From NCBI RefSeq assembly GCF_004367585.1, contig NZ_CP038015.1, forward strand, positions 2,858,001 to 2,922,000: a DNA stretch of 64,000 bases, written 5' to 3'. This stretch comes from Paenisporosarcina antarctica (GTDB taxonomy: Bacteria; Bacillota; Bacilli; Bacillales_A; Planococcaceae). The notes beneath the pieces were generated by a model. It searched no databases and was not told where the DNA came from. It saw only the letters and a list, made by a program, of their open reading frames with translations. Of this stretch, positions 26,452 through 34,641 are shown one piece after another (position 1 is the stretch's first letter; every line of letters starts with the position of its first letter). A program made the position numbers and the translations under genes.

Positions 26452-27849
26452 ATGAGTCATTTACAATCATTAAATACTTATTTTGAAACGAAAAGAGAAG
26501 TACATTTAGACGAATTAAAACAATTTTTACGTATTCCAAGTATCAGTGCAATCTCAGCTCATAAACAAGACATGAAAACGGCTGCTGAATGGTTAGCTGA
26601 CTCTATGAAAAAAATCGGATTAGAAAACATTTCAATTGATGAAACAAAAGGACAACCCGTTGTTTATGCAGATTGGTTACATGCAGAGGGACTGCCTACT
26701 ATTTTAGTTTATGGACATTATGACGTACAACCTGTGGACCCATTAAATTTGTGGGAAACGGAACCTTTTGACCCTCAAATTCGTGACAATAAATTGTTTG
26801 CACGTGGTGCGAGTGATGATAAAGGACAAGTTTACATGCACCTAAAAGCAATTGAAGCTTTATTGCAAACGGATGGCAAGCTTCCAGTAAATGTGAAATT
26901 CTGTATCGAAGGTGAAGAAGAAATTGGTAGTCCTAACTTACCTGACTATTTAATGACGAATACAGATAAACTTGCTGCAGATATTATCGTTATTTCTGAT
27001 ACTGGTATGCAAGGGCCTGGGGAACCAGCTGTTTGTTATGGTTTACGCGGTTTGGCTGGTGTTCAAATTGAAGTTAAAGGTGCAAAAAGTGACCTTCACT
27101 CTGGGCTCTACGGTGGCGGAGTTCAAAATGCGATTCATGCATTAGTAGAAGTACTTGATTCTTTCCGTGATGAAGAAGGAACGATTCAAGTAGAAGGTTT
27201 CTACGACAACGTTATCCCCCTTAAAGATGAAGAACGTACAGCATATGCTTCACTTAATTTTGATGAAGATGCTTTAAAAGCTGAGCTTGGTGTAGACGCT
27301 TTATTTGGTGAAAAGGGTTATACCTATACAGAGCAAACATGGGCTCGACCAACTTTAGAAATCAATGGTGTTTTTGGTGGATTCTCTGGTGAAGGTATTA
27401 AAACAGTACTTCCTGCTGAAGCTGGCGCTAAAATCACGTGTCGCTTAGTACCCAATCAAGATCCAGATGAAATTGTAGCGAAATTAACAGCACATATCGA
27501 AAAATATAAACCAATTGGTGTGTCAGTTGAAATAACAGAGTTTGATAAAGGTAAACCATTTATCACGCCATTTGATCACCCAGCAATTCAAGCTGCAGGC
27601 CGTTCTTATGAAAAAATATACAATGTGCCAACAGCTTATATTCGCGGTGGAGGCTCGATTCCTATCGTCGCTGCATTTGATGAAATTTTAGGTCTTCCTG
27701 TAGTGCTTATGGGCTTCGGACTATCTTCTGAAAACATCCATGCACCAAATGAGCATTTCCATTTAGAAAACTTTGATCAAGGGCTTCGGGTGATTGGCGA
27801 TTACTATTATGAAATCGCTCAATTTACTAAAGAGGATTTGAAGAAGTAA
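26452..27849 (+). CDS. M20 family dipeptidase (carnosinase/PepV-like)
   Basis: A 465-residue binuclear zinc peptidase. Metal and catalytic motifs are in order: YGHYDVQP (H89, D91), ASDDKGQ (D122 bridging) and EGEEEIGS (catalytic E155 and metal-binding E156). A dimerisation insert (about 200-320) and the C-terminal metal histidine in SENIHAPNEHF follow. It should hydrolyse dipeptides or release the C-terminal residue of small peptides in the cytoplasm; the exact substrate is unknown. ATG start with AAGAGGAA. It is transcribed alone from the promoter at 26385 and ends at the bidirectional terminator at 27935. Confidence 0.9.
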   Translation: MSHLQSLNTYFETKREVHLDELKQFLRIPSISAISAHKQDMKTAAEWLADSMKKIGLENISIDETKGQPVVYADWLHAEGLPTILVYGHYDVQPVDPLNLWETEPFDPQIRDNKLFARGASDDKGQVYMHLKAIEALLQTDGKLPVNVKFCIEGEEEIGSPNLPDYLMTNTDKLAADIIVISDTGMQGPGEPAVCYGLRGLAGVQIEVKGAKSDLHSGLYGGGVQNAIHALVEVLDSFRDEEGTIQVEGFYDNVIPLKDEERTAYASLNFDEDALKAELGVDALFGEKGYTYTEQTWARPTLEINGVFGGFSGEGIKTVLPAEAGAKITCRLVPNQDPDEIVAKLTAHIEKYKPIGVSVEITEFDKGKPFITPFDHPAIQAAGRSYEKIYNVPTAYIRGGGSIPIVAAFDEILGLPVVLMGFGLSSENIHAPNEHFHLENFDQGLRVIGDYYYEIAQFTKEDLKK

Positions 27850-27934
27850 GAAAATGAAAAAAAGTATACACAATCTCGCTGGAAAGTCCTTATTGAAAGG
27901 AGGGCTTGAAGCAGAAGTGTGAACCATCATAAAT

Positions 27935-27980
27935 AAAAATCCCGATTCTCCGCATAAGTTGCGATGAATCGGGATTTTTT
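27935..27980. terminator. Bidirectional terminator between dipeptidase and nitroreductase genes
   Basis: AAAAATCCCGATTC / GAATCGGGATTTTTT around a 17-base loop. It lies between convergent genes and overlaps the nitroreductase stop by 2 bases. Confidence 0.92.
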
Positions 27981-28554
27981 AGTTTGAACCGAAGAATGTA
28001 ATGAAATCTTCGACAGCTTTACGAGGTTTTGCTTTTGGCATTTCATCATAATAACCAAATTGCAGCATGCTTATGATGCGTTCTCCTGGGTTTATGCCAA
28101 GAGCTTCACGGAATTTTGGTGCATCTATAAATGGAGGTGTTTTCCAGCAAGCTCCGATTCCCAAGTCCCATGCTAATAATTGCGCATTTTGAATGTAGCT
28201 ACTAGTAGCTGCATAATCTTCCAATCTTTCTTTTTGACGCACATCTTCTTTAACAACGACAAATGCATAAGCTCCTGCAGAAGTGAATTTCTTCATTTGT
28301 TTTGTTAATTCATCTTCAGAAAGCTCTTTCCACTTCGCAACACCGAAGTCTCGTAATACTGTATGAAGTTCTTTCAATTCCATATCACAAGCAACAACCA
28401 TTCTCCATGGTTCACGATTCCCGTGATTTGGAGCCCATTTTGCATCTTCTAATACGGCTAAAAGCGTTTCACGTTCTACTGGTTGTCCATTAAAGTTTTT
28501 AATTGAGCGACGTTGAAGTATTGCGTCACGTACTGATAATGATTGTCCATTCAT
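27979..28554 (-). CDS. Nitroreductase family protein (YdjA/NfsA-like small type)
   Basis: A 191-residue FMN-dependent oxidoreductase. Family features are the N-terminal RRSIKNFNGQPVERE phosphate-binding motif, APNHGNREPWRMVVA (about 37-51) for FMN contact, and the C-terminal FGYYDEMPKAKPRKAVEDF tail. It would reduce nitro-compounds or quinones with NAD(P)H; the physiological substrate is unknown. ATG start at 28554 after AAAAGGGGAA. Convergent with the dipeptidase gene. Confidence 0.88.
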   Translation of the reverse strand: MNGQSLSVRDAILQRRSIKNFNGQPVERETLLAVLEDAKWAPNHGNREPWRMVVACDMELKELHTVLRDFGVAKWKELSEDELTKQMKKFTSAGAYAFVVVKEDVRQKERLEDYAATSSYIQNAQLLAWDLGIGACWKTPPFIDAPKFREALGINPGERIISMLQFGYYDEMPKAKPRKAVEDFITFFGSN

Positions 28555-28690
28555 ATGTTTAAGTTCCCCTTTTCATTAACAAGTTAAAATCAAATGTGTG
28601 CGACTGCAGCAAAGATAATTAAAATTGACCGTTGCTTGCAATCATTTTCGAATATATCGGAAGAATCACAACGGAAACAAACTTACATAA

Positions 28691-28852
28691 ATTGCTCATG
28701 CTTTAGCTGATTTAGGTATACTTATACTCGCAGATCGGTGTACGGTATGGCTTCACTATTCTGAACATCAACAACTATGGACTATTGTAGCACATGGCAT
28801 AGAACCTGTTATCATTTATGACAAAAGTAGGTTCATTGTCATAGTTTTTTGA
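28691..28852 (+). pseudogene. Fragment of a GAF-domain signalling protein
   Basis: A 53-codon open stretch between stops reads AHALADLGILILADRCTVWL then HYSEHQQLWTIVAHGIEP. The pattern ADRC(T/S)xxL, then xxxELW, then VAxG is typical of GAF domains in sensor cyclases and HD-GYP proteins. No start, ribosome site or downstream domain is present, so this is a relic. Flanking sequence shows no more of it. Confidence 0.5.
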
Positions 28853-29039
28853 CTGGCAAAATCAATAGTTATAGAAAATGACGGTAAGTGCAAAATTTAC
28901 AGATAATTACTTCTAAATGTTAACTTTAGCAGCTTGTTATTCCGCCAAGTCGAATAACACGGTTCATTGGATTTATGTGGAGTTGATTTTGAAGTGAATT
29001 TCGATCACTACGTTGAATTGCTCATTATTATAAACCCTT

Positions 29040-29180
29040 CTATGGCAACTTTTATTTCGAATGAAGCAACTTTTGCTCTGACTGGGGCAACTTTTGCTCC
29101 GAATGAAGCAACTTTTGCTCTGACTGAAGCAACTTCTGCTCTGACTGGCGCAACTAACCAATTGTCTCCTAATTATAACA
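29040..29180 (+). repeat. 21-bp phased array, family B, copy 1 (GCAAC motif)
   Basis: GCAAC at 29045, 29066, 29087, 29108, 29129 and 29150, exactly 21 bp apart. Units alternate between GCTCTGACTG and CGAATGAA endings. It closes with GCAACTAACCAATTGTCTCC and TAATTAT, nearly identical to the end of copy 2 at 61083. Confidence 0.92.
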
Positions 29181-29298
29181 AGAAAGAGCCATTCCTTTGT
29201 GATGCCTCTTTTTCCAGCAATCTGTGAATATGTTTTTGTTATTCCCCAAAGCGCTATTTTCCTTCATAATAGAAAGAAACCATTAATGGAGGGTTCGC

Positions 29299-29868
29299 AT
29301 GATTGTCTATTTCTTAGCGAGCTATTTATTTGGTAATGTTCTAACAGCGTGGTGGATTGGAAAATACTACAACATCGACTTACGCAGCCATCGTAGTGGA
29401 AATTTAGGTGCTCGTAATGCTGGAGCAGTGATTGGAAAAGCAGCATTTCTTTTGACATTTTTAGGTGACGCTTTGAAGGGTGTGCTCGTTATTTTAGCTG
29501 GACGCTATCTCGGCTATCCGGAATGGGCAGTTGCTATGGGTGGATTGCTTGTAATTTGTGGTCATTTGTTTCCATTTTGGTTAAAAGGAAAAGGTGGTAA
29601 AGGAATTGCTACTTTCGTTGGTATCGGACTCACTTTTAACATTTTATTTGCTATTGCTTTTAGTGTTGCATTTTTCCTTGTTATTCCATTCATTCGGAGT
29701 GCGACTCTCAGTATGATTTTTGCATACTGTGCTTATATTGGTTCAGTCTTCTATTTTAATGAAGTACATCATGCTTGGCCAATACTGATTGTCATCTTAC
29801 TCATAATGTATCGTCATCGGTTTGACTTCAAACAATCTTTTGATGAAAAAAAATGGAAACACGCTTAA
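29299..29868 (+). CDS. PlsY-type glycerol-3-phosphate acyltransferase family protein
   Basis: A 189-residue membrane protein with five or so TM helices. PlsY transfers the acyl group from acyl-phosphate to glycerol-3-phosphate. The motif 1 region reads HRSGNLGARNAG rather than the common GSGNxGATNxxR. Motif 2 is GDALKGVL. Motif 3 GHLFPFWLKGKGGKGIAT is fully conserved. The divergence suggests a second PlsY-like paralog rather than the main housekeeping enzyme, but activity is likely. ATG start at 29299 with ATGGAGGG. No operon partner; DegV follows at 120 bp. Confidence 0.82.
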   Translation: MIVYFLASYLFGNVLTAWWIGKYYNIDLRSHRSGNLGARNAGAVIGKAAFLLTFLGDALKGVLVILAGRYLGYPEWAVAMGGLLVICGHLFPFWLKGKGGKGIATFVGIGLTFNILFAIAFSVAFFLVIPFIRSATLSMIFAYCAYIGSVFYFNEVHHAWPILIVILLIMYRHRFDFKQSFDEKKWKHA

Positions 29869-29989
29869 AATTCATTATATTTTCAATAGCTTTATCTACA
29901 ATGAAACCTAAGACCTTCGCTTGAAAATACTTTTCATGATATAATATAAAATAGTCAAAATCTTTAATTAAAGATAGGATGTTTAATTG

Positions 29990-30847
29990 ATGACAAAAAA
30001 ACCAATTGCTTGGGTTGTCGATAGTACCGCTTATGTTAGCGATATACTTGCTGCCCACCCTGATGTTCATGTTGTTCCACTAACCATTCATTTTGGACAA
30101 GAACAATATGCTGATGGAATAGATTTAACATCTGAACAGCTGTATGAACGCATTCGAAAAGCAGAAGAATTCCCAAAAACTTCACAACCAGCAGCTGGGG
30201 AATTTTCCAAGTTATACGAAAAAATTAGTGAAAATTATGAAGCGATTATTGCTGTACATGTCTCTGCACAGTTGAGTGGAACAATTTCATCCTCTAAATC
30301 TGGTGCAGAAATTGCCGAAGTACCTATGGAATGTGTTGACTCACTTGCCCTATCTTCAGGAATTACCAAACTCGTAGAACGCGGTATTATCTTGCAAGAG
30401 CGTGGTATGAAACTGGAAGAAATCGCAAATCAATTACGTAATGAAGTGAAAAACTTCCGTAATTACATTCTAATTGGTAACTTAAACCAACTTTACAAAG
30501 GCGGACGTATGAGTGGGCTCCAATTTTATCTAGGCAGCTTATTGAAAATTAAACCAATCATTCACTTAAATGAAATAGGTGAATTAAAAGCGCTCGATAA
30601 AGTTCGTTCTCATAAGAAGGCTCTTACCTATTTAGTTGATAAAGCGATCGAAGCACACGAAAAAGATGGTGTTACGTCCATTGATTTGATGCACGGAAAT
30701 GTTCTTTCTCAAGTAGAAGAATTAAAAAACTTAATTCACTCAAAAGTACCAAAACTTAAAGTACGTGTTGGAGAAATCAGTTCTGTACTTGCTGTGCATG
30801 CGGGTGAAGGAACAATCGCCGCTCTTTGGCATGTCCCTGCTGAATAA
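29990..30847 (+). CDS. DegV family fatty-acid-binding protein (FakB-like)
   Basis: A 285-residue soluble two-domain protein. DegV/FakB proteins hold a fatty acid for phosphorylation by FakA. It shows VVDSTAYVSD near the N-terminus (about 9-18), PLTIHFGQEQYADGIDLT, the TSQPAAGEFSKLYE motif (about 62-75) whose Thr/Ser contact the carboxylate, and GRMSGLQFYLGSLLKIKPI (about 178-196). The neighbouring PlsY-like gene, also a lipid gene, fits this role. Start at ATG 29990 behind ATAGGATG. Ends at a strong terminator. Confidence 0.88.
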   Translation: MTKKPIAWVVDSTAYVSDILAAHPDVHVVPLTIHFGQEQYADGIDLTSEQLYERIRKAEEFPKTSQPAAGEFSKLYEKISENYEAIIAVHVSAQLSGTISSSKSGAEIAEVPMECVDSLALSSGITKLVERGIILQERGMKLEEIANQLRNEVKNFRNYILIGNLNQLYKGGRMSGLQFYLGSLLKIKPIIHLNEIGELKALDKVRSHKKALTYLVDKAIEAHEKDGVTSIDLMHGNVLSQVEELKNLIHSKVPKLKVRVGEISSVLAVHAGEGTIAALWHVPAE

Positions 30848-30877
30848 CACCTAAAATCGAAACAATTTGGTCACAGG

Positions 30878-30907
30878 AAAACCCTTGGAAATCCCAAGGG
30901 TTTTTTT
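30878..30907. terminator. Bidirectional terminator between DegV and Amidase_6 genes
   Basis: AAACCCTTGG / CCAAGGGTTT around a 5-base loop, with T-runs on both strands. Lies between convergent genes. Confidence 0.93.
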
Positions 30908-31392
30908 CATGCAAACGAATCTTTAATGTGAAAAAATATATATTTCGTTTCATCTTGAAAAGCCATAGAATCTGTATAGCGCCAGTTTCTGGCCCGACTA
31001 TTATTTGTATGAGCATTAACTAGTGGTTCATTGCCATTAAATCCAGTCACGATTGTCGTGTGATCAAATCTTCCATCCCCTTGAAAATCATAACTGATGA
31101 CATCTCCTAATTCTAAATCACTGGCATTCGCTACTTTTACAGCCTTCAATCCCACAGTAGAGGTATCTAAATACCAACGAAGTGAGTGAGATGTAGTCCA
31201 ACTAAAACTCCATGTTCCACCTTGGACCCACCATCCTTTTTCACGATTTGGATATCCACGCATGGGTGCCCCTCCCGCTCTTAAACATTGTGAAATATAA
31301 TTTGTGCAGTCATCGTCGAAGATAGGATACGCAGGATTATTTGAATTCCACCATTTGTTCGCATATTGAACAGCCGCCTGGCGATTGTACAT
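30907..31392 (-). CDS. Amidase_6 domain protein (CHAP/NlpC-like putative cysteine amidase)
   Basis: A 161-residue protein that is almost only the Amidase_6 domain. It has an N-terminal YNRQAAVQYANKWWN, the probable catalytic Cys C29 in DDDCTNYISQCL, GWWVQGG in the middle and the catalytic-type His in RFDHTTIVTGF. The family occurs in secreted wall-active or spore-related proteins of Bacillales. No signal peptide or wall-binding domain is present, so it may act inside the cell or in the mother cell; that is inference. ATG start at 31392 with GGGGGGAAC. Confidence 0.82.
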   Translation of the reverse strand: MYNRQAAVQYANKWWNSNNPAYPIFDDDCTNYISQCLRAGGAPMRGYPNREKGWWVQGGTWSFSWTTSHSLRWYLDTSTVGLKAVKVANASDLELGDVISYDFQGDGRFDHTTIVTGFNGNEPLVNAHTNNSRARNWRYTDSMAFQDETKYIFFHIKDSFA

Positions 31393-31658
31393 GTAAGTTC
31401 CCCCCTTAGGAGAGATTATGTGGCTAATGAATGAATTAGAAGAAATGATTATTGTGAAGATGCGCAGAATGATGTCTAGGGTATTGATGTCTATTATTTT
31501 AGGGGAGTGTGTGGACGAATCCAGATACTACGAAAAGAAGTACCTTTTTTTCCAGGAAGAACTTTTGCTGAAAATCACCTTTAGAAACCACTCATGGAAT
31601 CAAAGAGTCCACTGAAAAAGTTACTTTATTATTTTTTTCTTATGGAAAATAGTGTAGG

Positions 31659-31783
31659 TGATTTCCGTTACATGCGGACGCTTTCCACGGGGCGATCGAC
31701 GAGCCTCCTCGTCCGCTTACGCTTCCTCCGGGGTCTCGTCTGTCTCGCTTTTCCCGCCGGAGTCGCCGCCTTCCACTTCAATC
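31659..31783. repeat. GC-rich dispersed palindromic element, solo copy
   Basis: TGATTTCCGTTACATGCGGA, CGCTTTCCACGGGGCG, GAGCCTCCTCGTCCGCTTAC, ending GGAGTCGCCGCCTTCCACTT CAATCA. Same layout as 58040-58164. Confidence 0.88.
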
Positions 31784-31963
31784 ACTTGTATATATATTTT
31801 CTTTCATTTAAAAAAGATGAGGTTTCTTTTTCTGTTCAATCTAACAGTATGTGCCCCCGGCTTTTCAATCTAACAAGCAATTCATTCCTCAATTTTAGAG
31901 GAAAAGATTGCTTATTTTTGTTATATAATAAGTGTACTAATTTCGAGTGATGTCCCGATCATT

Positions 31964-32370
31964 TCCAATCAAGAATCTTTATATCTTAGCCCATTTATAG
32001 CGATTTACGATATCGTTGTCCTAGAAAATAATATGCTAGGCCCAATCATTGAACTCGTCGACTTTTCTTTTGTGCTCTAAGAATTGTCAGGCTAGTAATA
32101 TGGCGATTCAAACAGCACGTACCCAAAGACAAACCTACTTTTTTGATATTGATACATGTGAAATTTGTCCGTTTCGTGAAGGTTGTTATGCAGAAGTTGC
32201 GAAAAGTACGACCTATTCTGTGACCATAAACCGACAGAACATAAAGATCAAGAAGTATTTCAAAGTAGTGAGAATTTAAAGGAAAAGCGAAATCCCGCTA
32301 TAAAATCGATGCAAAGAATAGTGAATTGAAACATAGACACGGGTATGCAGATGCAAGGAGTAATGGTGAT
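31964..32370 (+). pseudogene. IS1182-family transposase remnant (N- and C-terminal parts fused by deletion)
   Basis: The N-terminal part (31966-32084) reads NQESLYLSPFIAIYDIVV and LVDFSFVL then stops. The C-terminal part (32091-32345) reads RQTYFFDIDTCEICPFREGC, then after frame changes EHKDQEVFQSSENLKEK and YKIDAKNSELKHRHGYADA. These match the start and the Cys-rich middle-to-end of IS1182-type transposases. About two-thirds of the gene, including catalytic residues, is missing, and at least two frameshifts are present. Terminal repeats are not recognisable. Confidence 0.8.
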
Positions 32371-32437
32371 ATTTACTACCGTAAACCTCAAACGAATTAT
32401 GACCTTACTGAAGGAAGCAGAGTAAGTAATGCGAAAG

Positions 32438-32483
32438 AAAAAGGTGACATTTCGTTCCAAACCGAACGAAATGTCACCTTTTT
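32438..32483. terminator. Strong bidirectional terminator hairpin
   Basis: AAAAAGGTGACATTTCGTTC pairs perfectly over 20 bp with GAACGAAATGTCACCTTTTT around a 6-base loop. It lies between the IS1182 remnant and the site-2 protease gene, which it probably terminates. Confidence 0.85.
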
Positions 32484-32594
32484 CAATTTAAACTCACTTA
32501 CAAATTTTAAAAACGTAAGATTTACAGTGCCCTCGAATCAAATGAGTGGTTTTTACCTGATGTCGGTCATCCTATTTAAACTACTAATTGTTTA

Positions 32595-33230
32595 TTAGAT
32601 TGGTAAAATCCATTCATAAAATAAATAGAAAGAATTCATAACCACATCTATACTAGTTCTAATAAATGGAATTATGGTAAAATCCCCAATCGGAGTTAAT
32701 ATCACGATTAAAAATAGGATTGAACCATACATTTCTAAAGGACGAAGTTTCATCTGAATTTTTGCTGAAAATAAGCTAGACACGATACGATAGCCATCTA
32801 AGGGAGGTAGTGGTAATAGATTAAAGACACCTAACACCACGTTCAGAGAAACAAAGATGTTAAGAAATTCTTCTACTGAAATACTAACTGGAGTAAAATA
32901 CCAAACACTAAATCCAACAAAGGCTAAAACAAAATTACTAAGAGGTCCGACTAAACTAACAATAATCGATTGAATACGTCTTGTAGAAAAATAGGTACTA
33001 TTAATCGGTACGGGTTTTGCCCATCCAATCCCTGCGATAAAAATTAATAGGGTCCCAACAAAATCTAGATGTTTCAGTGGGTTTAATGTTACTCGTCCTT
33101 GATTTTTTGCTGTGTCATCTCCAAATATTGATGCCATCCAAGCGTGCATAAATTCATGAAGTGTAAAGGCGAATACTAATGTGATTACTACATACGGAAT
33201 CTCTGTTAATGAAAATGCTAAAAATTCTAT
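32595..33230 (-). CDS. Site-2 protease family (M50) membrane metalloprotease, start codon apparently ATA
   Basis: An integral membrane zinc protease of about 211 residues. The HExxH motif (TLHEFMHAW) and the second metal motif region (LPLPPLDGYRIV) are both present, with four or five TM helices. The HExxH lies upstream of the first in-frame ATG, which is that motif's own Met (33149). The true N-terminus must therefore be further up, reading NIEFLAFSLTEIPYVVITLV. No ATG, GTG or TTG occurs between there and the stop at about 33249. The best candidate is ATA at 33230, behind AGGCGG, in the place where ATG GAA TTT is usual. It is either a rare start or a mutated one. Confidence 0.75.
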   Translation of the reverse strand: MEFLAFSLTEIPYVVITLVFAFTLHEFMHAWMASIFGDDTAKNQGRVTLNPLKHLDFVGTLLIFIAGIGWAKPVPINSTYFSTRRIQSIIVSLVGPLSNFVLAFVGFSVWYFTPVSISVEEFLNIFVSLNVVLGVFNLLPLPPLDGYRIVSSLFSAKIQMKLRPLEMYGSILFLIVILTPIGDFTIIPFIRTSIDVVMNSFYLFYEWILPI

Positions 33231-33390
33231 ATTGTCCGCCTGCCTTCAAACTTTTTGAGTAGCCGCTTTACTAATTAGGCAAAGCTTCTTTAAAGCTAAT
33301 GTATCATTTTAAGAGTTGGGTTTCACCAACACTTTTCCTATTTTTTTGCTTAGGTAACAGACAACATATTTTATTCAAATAAAGAAACAG

Positions 33391-33438
33391 GGTTGTTCAA
33401 GACTTTATACTACATATAGAATTTCTAGAACAACCTCA
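33391..33438. other. Inverted repeat with long loop
   Basis: GGTTGTTC / GAACAACC separated by about 31 bp, between the DUF6241 gene end and the protease start region. No T-run, so a terminator role is doubtful. Confidence 0.4.
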
Positions 33439-33513
33439 CGGGAAAATATTATCCATAGCAAAGTTAGACTGGACACTTCTTCAATGCAAAAGTCATTCAC
33501 AATAGTGCCTTTT

Positions 33514-34059
33514 TTACTTATAATGTTTTTTTATAAACTCTAATTCTTCTTCATAGCTGAGAATGCCTGTCGCTCGACCAACATTTCCTCCTTGCAGATC
33601 CCAAATTTCATTATGTTCTTCGTCTATTTGAGAAAAATCATTTTCCGACCAACGCGTTAAAATTCTTAAATACAATCGCCAATTTGTATATTCACTCTTG
33701 TTAGTTTCAATTACCTCAATTAATCGCGTTACTCGTTCTGCAGTTAAAGGAAGGAGACTCCATTTTTTGTCTGCTTCAATTTTTTGATGAGACATGGCAT
33801 GAATTGCGTTAGCAACTTGATAATCTAACATAGTCATTGGAAATTCTTCTACTATAGGCTTTTTCATCACTTCATTTACTTCAATAATCTTTCCTCCATC
33901 TTCGGTTGTTTTTTCTGTAATAGTCCCTTCTTTCTTTACAATCGGAAGATCTTTTCCAAAAATACCAAAACCGATAAAACCTAGAGTAACTAGAACAGCT
34001 ATACTTAAAACAATTTTTTGAAATTTAGTGAATTTGAATTTTCTAATTAATTCTTTCAT
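33514..34059 (-). CDS. DUF6241 domain protein, membrane-anchored
   Basis: A 181-residue protein with one N-terminal TM helix (about residues 15-34), an acidic/Lys linker (EKTTEDGGKIIEVNEVM) and a mostly helical extracellular domain. The domain has the pattern MTMLDYQVANAIHAMSHQK and RWSENDFSQIDEEHNEIWDLQGG, which I recall from the uncharacterised DUF6241 group of Bacillales. Function is unknown. ATG start at 34059 behind GGGAGTG. No operon partner. Confidence 0.7.
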   Translation of the reverse strand: MKELIRKFKFTKFQKIVLSIAVLVTLGFIGFGIFGKDLPIVKKEGTITEKTTEDGGKIIEVNEVMKKPIVEEFPMTMLDYQVANAIHAMSHQKIEADKKWSLLPLTAERVTRLIEVIETNKSEYTNWRLYLRILTRWSENDFSQIDEEHNEIWDLQGGNVGRATGILSYEEELEFIKKHYK

Positions 34060-34365
34060 ATTTCACTCCCAATAAAATTTAATACACGTACGACAATAGG
34101 CGCGAAGTTAAAAATAATTTAGAAACACTTAGTATGAGTAAACTATTCATAAACTACCAATCGCCTCTTTCACATAGAAAATAAGATTATATTACCATTT
34201 TAATGTTAAAAACTTGCATTGCAAAGATATTGTTTTTAAAGATGGAACATATTATTAGAAAATAGTATGCCCTGATCCAATCTTATTGTTATTTTTCAGT
34301 AGATAAAATGATAATTAAACATAATTTCATACTTACAAAATTAGTAGTTGGAATGCCACTTAAAC

Positions 34366-34412
34366 AAAAAAGCATTTACTTAGTCTTTTCAGATTAAGTA
34401 AATGCTTTTTTT
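34366..34412. terminator. Terminator downstream of tRNA-Ala
   Basis: AAAAAAGCATTTACTTA / TTAAGTAAATGCTTTTTT, a 16-bp stem that directly abuts the 3' end of the tRNA gene. Confidence 0.92.
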
Positions 34413-34413
34413 A

Positions 34414-34486
34414 TGGAGACTATCGGGATCGAACCGACGACCTTTTGCATGCCATGCAAACGCTCTCCCATCTGAGCTAAGCCCCC
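34414..34486 (-). tRNA. tRNA-Ala (anticodon GGC)
   Basis: A 73-base cloverleaf: acceptor GGGGGCT / AGTCTCC with two G-U pairs, D-arm GCTC / GAGC, anticodon stem TTTGC / GCAAA with loop ATGGCAT (anticodon GGC, reading GCC/GCU), and T-arm GTCGG / CCGAT with TTCGATC. Discriminator A; CCA is not encoded. A possible promoter (TTTACC, 17 bp, TATTAT) lies 9 bases upstream. A copy of the D-arm sequence TTAGCTCAGATG recurs about 80 bp upstream (34549-34560). Confidence 0.93.
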
Positions 34487-34641
34487 TTGAACTAAATAAT
34501 AAATAGTCTATACTTTTGGGTAAAGTAATTGACTTGTGTGTGAACTTTCATCTGAGCTAATACGCTAGAGCCATATATTTGTTACAATATGTATTATATA
34601 ACAACATTAGTAGTGGATTCAATAGGCGAGAGGGTGTTGAG

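Noticed and set aside
27854-27922. A 22-codon frame between the dipeptidase gene and its terminator
   Set aside because: No ribosome site and no recognisable peptide class.
28967-29227. An 86-codon frame with TF-A-L-T-GA heptads as a repeat protein
   Set aside because: No ribosome site. The heptads are simply the 21-bp array read in one frame, and the opposite strand is equally open.
31418-31615. A 65-codon frame starting near the Amidase_6 gene
   Set aside because: No ribosome site, biased composition and no recognisable motif.
34549-34560. A second tRNA gene upstream of tRNA-Ala
   Set aside because: Only 12 bases of the D-arm recur; no other arm is present.
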